Origin: CAZDKK01 sp964506245
GTDB lineage: Bacteria; Eisenbacteria; RBG-16-71-46; CAIMUX01; WJJG01
Direction of reading: 5' to 3'
Assembly (NCBI GenBank): GCA_964506245.1
Contig: CAZDKK010000012.1
Coordinates: 36,966 to 100,965, forward strand
Length of the DNA: 64,000 bases
In this document: positions 1-7,887 of the stretch, piece after piece
How the letters are laid out: each line of letters opens with the position of its first letter
Position numbering within the stretch: the first letter of the stretch is position 1
The notes under the pieces: generated by a model
Told to the model about the DNA's origin: nothing
Databases searched by the model: none
What the model saw: the letters and a program-made list of their open reading frames with translations, nothing else
Position numbers and translations under genes: made by a program

Positions 1-1
1 C

Positions 2-361
2 GGGGGCGCGTGCGTGCTCTCGAGCCCCGGCTCCTACAACGAGCTGTTCAAGAAGAGCGCGACGCTGATCGATCCCGCCGTCGATCGTATCATCGAGGTG
101 TGCGCGGCGGCCGGTGTCCGCGGACTCGAGACAGTCTACACCTACCACCGCAACAAGCCCTACTTCCGCGACCGGGAGAACACGATCGACACCGCGCAGC
201 TCGGCACCCTGATCGACCATTACGAGGCGCTGGCGGATCGGCTCGGTCTGTTCAAGACGGGCGGATCGGACTTCCACGGAACGTCGAAGCCGCAGATCGG
301 CATCGGGGAGCTGCCGGTGCCGTATCGGTACCTCGAAGGCCTGCGCCGGGCGCTGGGCTAG
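2..361 (+). CDS. PHP-domain phosphoesterase, C-terminal part (5' end outside window)
   Basis: This is the 3' end of a gene whose start lies before the window; the frame is open from base 2. The visible ~119 residues carry the closing metal-site motif of the PHP family (GGSDFHG, about 30 residues before the end) after a GLETVYTYH segment. This layout matches the TrpH/YciV-type PHP phosphoesterases (3',5'-nucleoside bisphosphate phosphatase or RNase AM-like). Family membership is clear; the exact substrate cannot be told from this part. The gene converges on the next one, and the two TAG stops interlock in a single CTAG (358-361). Confidence 0.8.
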   Translation, partial: GGACVLSSPGSYNELFKKSATLIDPAVDRIIEVCAAAGVRGLETVYTYHRNKPYFRDRENTIDTAQLGTLIDHYEALADRLGLFKTGGSDFHGTSKPQIGIGELPVPYRYLEGLRRALG

Positions 362-1833
362 TCCGCGAGCACGCAGCGCCGCGTCACCGAGCCAGCGACG
401 CCCTGCAGCCTGAGGAAGTAGACCCCGCCGGTGAGCCCGCCGCGATCCAGGGACACCTGCACGGGTCCGGTCGAGCCGCTGCCCCGCCACACGTTCCGGA
501 CCAGCCTGCCGGCGGCATCGTAGAGATCGAGCGCGGCCGCACCGCCGTCCGTCATCTCGAGCAAGACCGTGCCTTCCCGCACGACGGGGCTGGGACACAC
601 CGGGCTCAGCACCCACGGCCGCGCGCTCGCCCGCACGGGGTCCGCGACCCCAGAGGCCGCCGGCTCGAGCCGGAGGACCCACAGATCGGGTGGGACACTT
701 GGGGGAGACCCGGTCGTGCCCACCACGCAGCAGCCGTCGGCCCCCGCGGGGCAGATTGCGTATGCGACCTCCCTGCCGCCCATGTCGATCTTGCCTTGCC
801 AGATGGGTAGCCCGGTGTCATCCGTTCTCAGTAGATAGGCATCGGGGTTCACGTGGCTCCCCGCCTGCCCGGCCACCAGGAATCCCCCGTCGGCTGTGGC
901 GTGCACGCAGAGGCCGCCTGCACTGTTGCTCTCGGCGTACGATCGGCACCAGAGCGAGTCGCCCTTGTCGTCCACCTTCCACAGCCGGACACAGTTGTTC
1001 AGACCGTCCCACTGGTGACCGGCCACGACGTAGCATCCATCTCGGGTGCGGCCCACGGACATGCCGTATTCCTCACCGTAGGTGCCATAGGTTTTGACCC
1101 AGAGATGCTGGCCGCCCGCGCTGACCTTGAGCACCAGCATGTCATACTCGGTGCCGACGTTCATCGCGGAGGCGCCCACGACGAGGAATCCCCCATCCTC
1201 GGTCTGCACCACGCCGTAGCCGTAATCCCAGTAGTTGTCGTACCCGTTGAACTCGTAGTCCCAGATCTCCCTGCCATCAGCATCGGTGCGCACCACGTAG
1301 ATGTCCCAGTCGCATCCGCCAAAGGACGTCTCGTGCCCGACGACGATGTAGCCCCCATCGCGCGTCTCCTGGGCACAGCAGCCCTCTTCCCAGCGCGCCC
1401 CGCCGAAGCAGCGGGTCCAGAGGGTGTCTCCCTGCGCATCGAGGCGCACCAGCCAGATGTCGTCGTTGCCATGGCCGCGCGACGCGGTCGTGCCCGCGAC
1501 GATGAACCCGCGGCCGGACGCGGGCTGGATGGACTGAAACCGGTCGGGATCTGGACCGCCGTACCGGCGCGTCCACAGCGTGTCGCCCTCGGCTGTCAGC
1601 CGAATCAGGTAGCCGTCCTCGCCGCCGGTCCCAAACGAGGCGGTATAGCCGGCCACAATGAATCCGCCGTCCGGCGTGCCTTGCAGGCTGGAGCCGACGT
1701 CCCACCCGTCGCCCCCGAAGGTGCGCGTCCACAAGGTGTCGGGGAGTTCGGCTCGCACGGGCTCCACCAGGGCCGCGAGGCCCAGCACGGTCACGAGCAA
1801 GGACAGGGCAGAAGATCCAGCGGGCGTGTTCAT
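358..1833 (-). CDS. secreted repeat protein with C-terminal FlgD-like/type-A sorting domain
   Basis: Encodes 491 aa. The start at 1833 is chosen because an AGGGAT-type ribosome site precedes it and the protein then opens with a signal peptide (MNTPAGSS, hydrophobic core, cut near VRA). The body is seven or eight repeats of roughly 45-50 aa with the pattern DGGF-[IL]-VAG...GD.LWT...YGG, likely a beta-propeller. The last ~85 residues (PSPVV...LYDAAGRLVR...GGVYFLRL...) match FlgD-Ig or T9SS type-A sorting domains. Probably exported and surface-retained. Function beyond that is unknown. It is divergent from the FG-GAP gene at 2025. Confidence 0.8.
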   Translation of the reverse strand: MNTPAGSSALSLLVTVLGLAALVEPVRAELPDTLWTRTFGGDGWDVGSSLQGTPDGGFIVAGYTASFGTGGEDGYLIRLTAEGDTLWTRRYGGPDPDRFQSIQPASGRGFIVAGTTASRGHGNDDIWLVRLDAQGDTLWTRCFGGARWEEGCCAQETRDGGYIVVGHETSFGGCDWDIYVVRTDADGREIWDYEFNGYDNYWDYGYGVVQTEDGGFLVVGASAMNVGTEYDMLVLKVSAGGQHLWVKTYGTYGEEYGMSVGRTRDGCYVVAGHQWDGLNNCVRLWKVDDKGDSLWCRSYAESNSAGGLCVHATADGGFLVAGQAGSHVNPDAYLLRTDDTGLPIWQGKIDMGGREVAYAICPAGADGCCVVGTTGSPPSVPPDLWVLRLEPAASGVADPVRASARPWVLSPVCPSPVVREGTVLLEMTDGGAAALDLYDAAGRLVRNVWRGSGSTGPVQVSLDRGGLTGGVYFLRLQGVAGSVTRRCVLAD

Positions 1834-2024
1834 CGTCGGATCCCTCCACTTCGTCACCATCGCCGCACGGCCATTCTAACACGAGTTCGGGCACTGCACC
1901 CATGGGCGTGCTGGGGTATCCTTAGGGGGTACCCAGCGTCACGGGTGCCCAGGATGACGGGTGTGCGGGGTCACGGGTGCCTGGCACCCCGGCCCCCGGG
2001 ACTGCATCGAGTGGAGGTGGCCAG
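1834..2024. promoter_or_regulatory. divergent intergenic region with 16-bp iterons and a palindrome
   Basis: This is the 191-bp region between two divergent secreted-protein genes. GTCACGGGTGCC occurs at 1938-1949 and again at 1970-1981, with a diverged copy (ATGACGGGTGTG) at 1954-1965, so three units at exactly 16-bp spacing. The last unit runs into the perfect palindrome GGTGCCTGGCACC (1976-1988). It could be a regulator-binding array or part of a dispersed palindromic repeat. The function is inferred. Confidence 0.5.
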
Positions 2025-3998
2025 ATGGGAAACCGTTGCGCGCAGATCGCGCTCCTGATCGTCCTGGGCCTTGCGGTCCCCGCCGGGCAGGCACAGAACT
2101 GGCGCGCGAACGACGCGATCTTCAATCCCAGTGGCGTGCCCTCGCTTCCTTTTTCCCAGCCTCGTTTCGCGGATCCGGACGGAGATGGTGACTTCGATCT
2201 CATCCTGGGCAGCATCGACCTGGCGCCTCTGTACTACGAGAATGTCGGGACGGCCACCAGCCCCGACTTCGACCCGGGCCCCGACATCTTCGCCGTGGTC
2301 GACCCGTTGGATGCCGAGATGGGCGTGTGTGTCGATCTGGACGATGACGGCGACCTCGACCTCGTGACGGGCGGGTTCAACGGCCTGACGCTCTTCGAGA
2401 ACACCGGCGGGCCGGCGACGCCGGTGTATGTCAGGGTCGCGGGGTTCTTCGCGGGGCTCGCGGTCGGCTACAACCCGGTGCCGGCTTTTGCCGACCTGGA
2501 TGGAGACGGCGACAGCGATCTCGCGGTCGGCCTGAGCGAAAACGGCGCTGTCAAGTACTACCCCAACACGGGCACCGTCGCCGCGGCCGAGTTCCTCGAG
2601 TCCCAGGCCCAGACCTGGTTCGACGTCGGCTTGTACGCCTACCCATGGCTCGGCGATCTCGACCGCGATGAGGACTTCGACCTGCTGGTCGGGCGCGATG
2701 TGCCCAGCTTTAACTTCTACCGCAACACCGGCGATCCCTATGCCTATGCGTGGCAGCCGGAGCACGCGGTCTTTCAGGGCCTGGCTGCCTCGACCTACTG
2801 GAATTCGCCGTGCCTGGTCGATCTCAACGGCGACAACCGGCTGGACCTCGTCTACGGCACGGCCGCCGGACCGCTCGAGTACTTCGAGAACACGGGGACG
2901 CCACCCGCCACGGCCTGGAACGTCAACACGAGCCTCTTCGGCGGCGTCCTCGACGTCGGCGGCGCCAGCTCACCCTTCTTCTTCGACTTCGACGCCGACG
3001 GCGATCTGGATCTCGTGAGCGGCAGCCAGCTCGGCGACATCAAGTACTACCGGAACATCGGGACGAGCGCGGCCCCGTCGTGGCTGGCGGCACACGAGTA
3101 CTTCGCCAGCATCGATCACTCGATCTACTCCGCCATCGCCCTCGGCGAGCTCGACGGGGATGATCTGCCGGATGCTGTGGTTGGGGATCTCTCGGGCAAT
3201 CTCTTCTACCACCACAACACGGGCGCGGGCTTCGTCTACGACGCCAGCGTCTTCGCGGGGATCAACGTCGGCGGCTGGTCCGCGCCCCGCTTGGTGGACA
3301 TGGACGATGACAACGACCTCGATCTCGTGATCGGCAACGAAGCCGGTCAGCTCCGCTACTACCAGAACACGGGCGCTGGCTCGATGGTCTGGACGCTCGT
3401 GCCGGCGTACTTCGGCGCGATCGATGTCGGCTCGGACTGCTCGCCGAGTCTTGGCGACTTCGACCACGATGGGGACATGGATCTCTTCGCCGGCAACATC
3501 TCCCACGAGGTCCGGTACTTCGAGAACCGCGCGGGGAGCTGGGTGGAAGACCCGGCTGTGGTGGCCGGGATCACGGCCGGGCAGAACGCCGCCCCGGCGC
3601 TCGGCGATCTCGACGACGACGGGGACCTGGACCTGGCGATCGGCAACTACGCGGGGACGTTCAACTACTACGAGAACATCCGTCCCACCGCCGATGCCCC
3701 GGACGCGCGACCATTCACCCCGGGATCGCTCTCCCTCGCGGCGCTTCCCAATCCCTTTCACCCAGATGTGCGGCTGACCTACAGCCTGCCCGAACCGGCG
3801 GAGGTCGAGCTCGAGATCTTCGACGCGGCAGGTCGCAAGGTCTGCGGGCTGGCAAGTGGGCGGCAGGCCGCGGGCGAGCATCGGCTTTCGTGGCGACCCG
3901 GGGATGCAGGGGGGGCGGTCGCAGGTTCCGGCGTGTACTACTGTCGGCTCTCGGCCGGGAGCGCGCACAGGGCGATTCGAATCACGTATCTGCAATAG
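2025..3998 (+). CDS. secreted FG-GAP/VCBS repeat protein with C-terminal FlgD-like sorting domain
   Basis: Encodes 657 aa. The start is ATG 2025, with GGAGGTGG eight bases upstream and a signal peptide (MGNRCAQIALLIVLGLAVPAG). About ten FG-GAP units follow, each with a calcium-loop motif such as DLDDDGDLDLVTG, DLDGDGDSDLAVG or DFDADGDLDLVSG, which should fold as a Ca-binding beta-propeller. The C-terminal ~85 aa (LPNPFHPDVRLTYSLPEP...IFDAAGRKV...SGVYYCRL...) are the FlgD-Ig/type-A sorting fold also seen in the products at 358 and 7888. Likely an exported adhesion or surface protein. One repeat (DLNGDNRLDLVYG) is degenerate. No enzymatic motif was seen. Confidence 0.88.
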   Translation: MGNRCAQIALLIVLGLAVPAGQAQNWRANDAIFNPSGVPSLPFSQPRFADPDGDGDFDLILGSIDLAPLYYENVGTATSPDFDPGPDIFAVVDPLDAEMGVCVDLDDDGDLDLVTGGFNGLTLFENTGGPATPVYVRVAGFFAGLAVGYNPVPAFADLDGDGDSDLAVGLSENGAVKYYPNTGTVAAAEFLESQAQTWFDVGLYAYPWLGDLDRDEDFDLLVGRDVPSFNFYRNTGDPYAYAWQPEHAVFQGLAASTYWNSPCLVDLNGDNRLDLVYGTAAGPLEYFENTGTPPATAWNVNTSLFGGVLDVGGASSPFFFDFDADGDLDLVSGSQLGDIKYYRNIGTSAAPSWLAAHEYFASIDHSIYSAIALGELDGDDLPDAVVGDLSGNLFYHHNTGAGFVYDASVFAGINVGGWSAPRLVDMDDDNDLDLVIGNEAGQLRYYQNTGAGSMVWTLVPAYFGAIDVGSDCSPSLGDFDHDGDMDLFAGNISHEVRYFENRAGSWVEDPAVVAGITAGQNAAPALGDLDDDGDLDLAIGNYAGTFNYYENIRPTADAPDARPFTPGSLSLAALPNPFHPDVRLTYSLPEPAEVELEIFDAAGRKVCGLASGRQAAGEHRLSWRPGDAGGAVAGSGVYYCRLSAGSAHRAIRITYLQ

Positions 3999-4093
3999 CC
4001 GCCTGCTGCCAGTCGGCTCGCGCCGAAGGATGGAGCGCCCCTCCCCTGGTGAACCGGCCGGCGCGCCGCCACAACTTCAATGCCCCTTGCGCA

Positions 4094-4122
4094 TTGCGTG
4101 CCAGGTGCGGTGCGGCTATGCT
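4094..4122 (+). promoter_or_regulatory. sigma70-like promoter of the first Cys-rich paralogue
   Basis: TTGCGT (4094-4099) and TATGCT (4117-4122) are separated by 17 bp, about 70 bp before the ATG at 4191. The second paralogue has an equivalent TTGCGC/TATACT pair. Confidence 0.5.
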
Positions 4123-4190
4123 AACGGTGCAGGCGCGCTGCTCCAGATGGATGCAAGCAGAATCCCCGAGGGGACCTGAGGAGGTGACCC

Positions 4191-4979
4191 ATGCGACGTG
4201 CGCTCGTGATCGCTGGATTGCTTGGAGTTTTCGCCACCCTCGCCGGCGCCGACCCGAACAACCTCACCGGTGGGGCGCTGATCGCGCACAATGCCGGCTA
4301 CTGGGAGCGCTATCACCAACCGACCTGTGGCACGTACTACCAGTACGATCCCATCTCGAGTTGTGAAGAGCAGAACAACACCATGGACACTGGGACGTAC
4401 GCGTGGTTCGTGATTGCGGCATTCGATGAAGACAAAAGGTGGTGTGGCGTTCAGTTCGGCTTCGGCGACTTCGACCCGGGCATGATGTTCTTCGCAGAGT
4501 GGGGCCCGTGTGCCGACGTGTGCCTCGAATACCCTTCCGCCAACTGGCCGGGCCCGCTCGAGGGCACGGTCTTCACGGCGCCCAGCAGCTCGTCCTGGTC
4601 GGGCAACTGGATCCCGGTCTACTGGTTCCTTGCCTATTCCTACACCGCGCATGGACCCGGTGTCGTACAGCTCGTCCCCGATCCGACCGCCGCTGTCCCC
4701 TTCGCGGGCTTCGCCAACTGCCTCCAGGTTCCGGAGCAGTTCGACGCGATCCTGGGCGGCATGGGCGTCGGCCAGCCCGGCACCTGGGTCTGCACCGGCA
4801 TGCCGGATGCCGTGTGCTGCATCGACCAGAGCTGCGTCATCGTTCACAGTGAGAACGAGTGCACCGCGCTGGGCGGCGTCTACCATCCCGAGTGGAACGA
4901 CTGCGGGCCTCCCGATCCCTGCGGGACGACCCCGGCCGCCGCTGCGTCTTGGGGGAAGATCAAGTCGATGTATCGTTAG
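4191..4979 (+). CDS. secreted Cys-rich protein, paralogue 1, C-terminal SWGKIKSMYR tail
   Basis: Encodes 262 aa with a signal peptide (MRRALVIAGLLGVFATLAGA) and a strong ribosome site GAGGAGGTGA before the ATG. The mature part is rich in aromatic residues and Cys (ERYHQPTCGTYYQY, WCGVQFGFGDF). Near the end is a module of the form CC-x4-C-x8-C-x3-GG-x4-W-x2-CGPPDPCG, a style of Cys-rich cassette seen in secreted proteins of environmental phyla. The protein then ends in SWGKIKSMYR. It is about 80% identical by eye to the next gene, a tandem duplication. No enzymatic fold was recognised; it may be a structural or surface protein. Confidence 0.8.
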   Translation: MRRALVIAGLLGVFATLAGADPNNLTGGALIAHNAGYWERYHQPTCGTYYQYDPISSCEEQNNTMDTGTYAWFVIAAFDEDKRWCGVQFGFGDFDPGMMFFAEWGPCADVCLEYPSANWPGPLEGTVFTAPSSSSWSGNWIPVYWFLAYSYTAHGPGVVQLVPDPTAAVPFAGFANCLQVPEQFDAILGGMGVGQPGTWVCTGMPDAVCCIDQSCVIVHSENECTALGGVYHPEWNDCGPPDPCGTTPAAAASWGKIKSMYR

Positions 4980-5108
4980 GGGAGAGGCGCAGGCGGTCCT
5001 CTCTGGCTTCGCACCCGCGGTCCCAGCCCGATGCGAGCCAAGGAACGGGGCGGGGCTCACCGCGGGATCCGTCCGACCCGCACCCGTAATCACTACCATG
5101 GATGGCGA

Positions 5109-5137
5109 TTGCGCATTCGTGCGAGTACTGATATACT
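5109..5137 (+). promoter_or_regulatory. sigma70-like promoter of the second Cys-rich paralogue
   Basis: TTGCGC (5109-5114) and TATACT (5132-5137) are separated by exactly 17 bp, 65 bp before the ATG at 5203. This is one of the best-matching sigma70 promoters in the window. Confidence 0.65.
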
Positions 5138-5202
5138 GGGTACTGTGAGTGCGTAGTTCCCGATCCAACCGAAATCCTCGATGCAACATAAGGAGGTGAC
5201 CC

Positions 5203-5994
5203 ATGCGAAGAGCGCTCGTGATCGCTGGATTGCTTGGATTTTTCGCCACCCTCGCCGGCGCCGATCCGACAGACCTCACGGGTGGGGCGTTGATCACCCA
5301 TAATGCCGGGTACTGGGAGCGCTATCACCAACCGACTTGCGCCACGTACTACCAGTACAGCCCCATCTCGAGTTGCGAAGAGCAAAACAACACCATGGAC
5401 ACAGGGGAGTACGCCTGGTTCGTGATCGCCGCCTTCGATGAAGACAAGGAATGGTGCGGCGTCCAGTTCGGCTTTGGCGACTACAACCCGGGCATGATGG
5501 TCTTTTACGAGTGGAGCCCGTGTGCACCCGGCGGGTTCCTCGAACTCCCCTCCGCCGACTGGCCCGGACCGCTCGAGGGCACGGCCTTCGTGACGATCGA
5601 GAACTCGCCCTGGTCGGGCAACTGGATTCCGGTCTACTGGTTCCATGTCTATTCCTACGCCGCCTATGGACCCGGTGTCGTGCAGCTCATCCCCGATCCG
5701 AGCGCCGGTGTCCACTTCGCGGGCTTCGCCAACTGCCTCCAGGTTCCGGAGACGTTCGACGCGTTCCTGGGCGGCATGGGCGTCGGCCAGCCGGGAACGT
5801 GGGTGTGCCCCAACATGGAAGACTTCGTCTGCTGCGTCGGCGAGGGATGTGTCATCGTCCACAGCGAGGCGGAGTGCCTGGCGATGGGCGGCGAGTACCA
5901 CCCCGAGTGGCACGATTGTGGGCCGCCGGATCCGTGCGGGACGACGCCCGCTACAAGAGCGAGCTGGGGGCAGATCAAGTCGATGTATCGGTGA
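5203..5994 (+). CDS. secreted Cys-rich protein, paralogue 2, C-terminal SWGQIKSMYR tail
   Basis: Encodes 263 aa and is a tandem paralogue of the gene at 4191. It has the same signal peptide, the same AAGGAGGTGACCC leader before ATG, the same Cys pattern (CCVGEGC...ECLAMGG...CGPPDPCG) and the same terminal decapeptide class (SWGQIKSMYR). Differences cluster in the middle (residues ~70-130). Having its own promoter at 5109 suggests separate expression rather than read-through. Its stop (TGA 5992-5994) overlaps the proposed GTG start of the membrane glycosyltransferase. Function is unknown; export is very likely. Confidence 0.8.
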   Translation: MRRALVIAGLLGFFATLAGADPTDLTGGALITHNAGYWERYHQPTCATYYQYSPISSCEEQNNTMDTGEYAWFVIAAFDEDKEWCGVQFGFGDYNPGMMVFYEWSPCAPGGFLELPSADWPGPLEGTAFVTIENSPWSGNWIPVYWFHVYSYAAYGPGVVQLIPDPSAGVHFAGFANCLQVPETFDAFLGGMGVGQPGTWVCPNMEDFVCCVGEGCVIVHSEAECLAMGGEYHPEWHDCGPPDPCGTTPATRASWGQIKSMYR

Positions 5995-7703
5995 GGCGCC
6001 CGTGGCGGACTATCGTGACCGGGACTGACCGGAGAAGCGAGCCTTCGCTCTGGCTCCTGGGCGCGATCCTGCTCCTGGCGGCCGTCCTGCGGCTGTACGC
6101 CCTGGGCCGCGAGGGGCTCTGGTGCGACGAGGCTTACACTGCCCTCACGATCCGTCTCCCCTTGGGGGAGATGATCACCAGACTCGTACGCACCGATGAT
6201 GCCCCCCCGCTCTTCTACGTACTCCAGAAGCTGAATGCGACGCTGCTGGGCGACAGTGAAGCAGCCCTGCGGACCGGATCCGCGCTGGCCGGCATCCTGG
6301 CGGTGGCGATCCTCCTCTGGTGGTCCCATCGGCGCGACGCGCGGGCGGGAGGATGGAGCGCGGCCTTTCTGGCCGTGGCCGCCTACGGTGTCTTTCACTC
6401 CCGCCAGGCGCGTTCCTATGCCCTGATGATCCTGCTGGCGATGGGTCTCGTTCTCAGCGCGCGGGATCTGCTGTCCGGCCGGCAGCGCGCGGGGCCGATC
6501 CTGGCGATCTGCGCTGCCCTGCTCTGTCTGACGCACAACGTGGCGATCGTCCTCGTGCTGAGCAGCCTCGTGCTGTGGCCCCTGGGAGGGCCCGCGCGGC
6601 CCCGCCTGCGCACGTGGCTCCTCTGGCACGCGCTCCCGCTCGCGGTCTGGACGATCTACTGGCTCGCGACCCGCACCCAGCTCGCCGCCCATGGCGTGCT
6701 CAACGCCTGGACCGCGCACTACTGGCAGTCCCATTCCCTGGTGCTCGCCCCCTTCTACTCGCTGGGCGCATACCTGCCCGGCGGGCTGCCGGCCTCCGCA
6801 TTCGGTTCCGGGTTCGCCATGGCGCAGCACCTCTCGCCGTTGTGGACCCTCCTCTCCGCGGCCCTGGGTGCCGTCTGTGTTCTCATCGCCTTCCTCCGCG
6901 CCCGAGGCCCGGATGCGGCGTGCCCGGAAGCCGAGCGTCGTGAAGTCGCTGTGGAAGCCGCGTTCCTGTTCCTGCCGCTCGCGGCGCTGGTCGTCGCCTC
7001 GCTGGTGATCCAGCCCGTCTACGTTCTCACGCGCACCGATGTCCTGGCCTTCCCCGCGTTCGTGCTCCTGATCGGGCGCGGGCTGGCTCACCTGCCGCGC
7101 CGCGCAGCCGCAGGCATCCTGTTCTTCTGGTTCGTGCTGTCGCTTCTCTCCCTCGCGCCGACCTACGGCCTTGGGGACCCGGGAGCGGCGAAGAACAACG
7201 ACCGTCGTCTCGCGCACGAGATGGCCGCGGACGGCCTCGCGCCCGGCGACTGGGTTGTACACACCTTCATGACGGCACCGTCGATCGAGTACTACCTCGA
7301 GCGCCTGGGCGCCGCGCACCACACCGCGTGGTTCCCGCGCGTGGCGGAGAGCAACATCGCCTCCGCGTGGCGCACCCCGCTCGACTCGCTCCCGGCCTAC
7401 CAGGTCCAGGCCGGCGAGCTGCGGAGCCGGATGGAGGCCGCGCTGCCGGCCGATGGAACCGTCTGGATCTTCGCGGTCGTCGAGCCATCTTCCGCCGAGG
7501 CCGTCCGGCAGCAGGGCGCGACCGGGACGCTGACCGTCGAGCAGCTCGGCTACCCGACCAGCGTGCTCGTTCACAGCCTAGTGGGTGCCCAGCCGGTCAG
7601 GCCCGCGGGGGTCTACACCCAGGACTGGGTTGCCGGGTTGCGGGTCCTCTTGCGGATCCCGCGCGGGTCGTGGGTGCCGGCCGACGCCGGCCGGAGCCCG
7701 TAG
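5991..7703 (+). CDS. GT39-like (ArnT/PMT superfamily) polytopic membrane glycosyltransferase
   Basis: Encodes about 570 aa. The frame stays open far upstream across the preceding gene, but coding similarity begins only near 6045. The start is placed at GTG 5991, which overlaps the preceding TGA as GTGA; GTG 6015 is an alternative. Many hydrophobic helices are seen. The first periplasmic loop has the family's acidic motif (GLWCDEAYT) followed by DDAPPLFYVLQKL, the signature of polyprenyl-phosphate-sugar-dependent GT-C enzymes. It would transfer a sugar from a lipid carrier outside the inner membrane. Coupling to the Cys-rich paralogues is suggestive but unproven. Confidence 0.75.
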   Translation: MRRPWRTIVTGTDRRSEPSLWLLGAILLLAAVLRLYALGREGLWCDEAYTALTIRLPLGEMITRLVRTDDAPPLFYVLQKLNATLLGDSEAALRTGSALAGILAVAILLWWSHRRDARAGGWSAAFLAVAAYGVFHSRQARSYALMILLAMGLVLSARDLLSGRQRAGPILAICAALLCLTHNVAIVLVLSSLVLWPLGGPARPRLRTWLLWHALPLAVWTIYWLATRTQLAAHGVLNAWTAHYWQSHSLVLAPFYSLGAYLPGGLPASAFGSGFAMAQHLSPLWTLLSAALGAVCVLIAFLRARGPDAACPEAERREVAVEAAFLFLPLAALVVASLVIQPVYVLTRTDVLAFPAFVLLIGRGLAHLPRRAAAGILFFWFVLSLLSLAPTYGLGDPGAAKNNDRRLAHEMAADGLAPGDWVVHTFMTAPSIEYYLERLGAAHHTAWFPRVAESNIASAWRTPLDSLPAYQVQAGELRSRMEAALPADGTVWIFAVVEPSSAEAVRQQGATGTLTVEQLGYPTSVLVHSLVGAQPVRPAGVYTQDWVAGLRVLLRIPRGSWVPADAGRSP

Positions 7704-7887
7704 GCGACCGGATTTCCGCCGAGAGCCGCCGCACCGGTTCAGATCCCTGATGGAATCCCGCTCCACTGCGGTGCTACGATCCTTGTGCGTCACACGGCTG
7801 AAGGGTGCGTCCCGCGCCTGGACGACTCCTCGAGGACCCCACGCGGCTGCACCCCCGATCTGCACCATCTGGATGTGGGAGGTTGCC

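Noticed and set aside
5451..5990. The upstream extension of the GT39-like frame through the Cys-rich paralogue.
   Set aside because: That stretch is an out-of-frame reading of the paralogue and gives Arg-rich nonsense; similarity to glycosyltransferases begins only near 6045.
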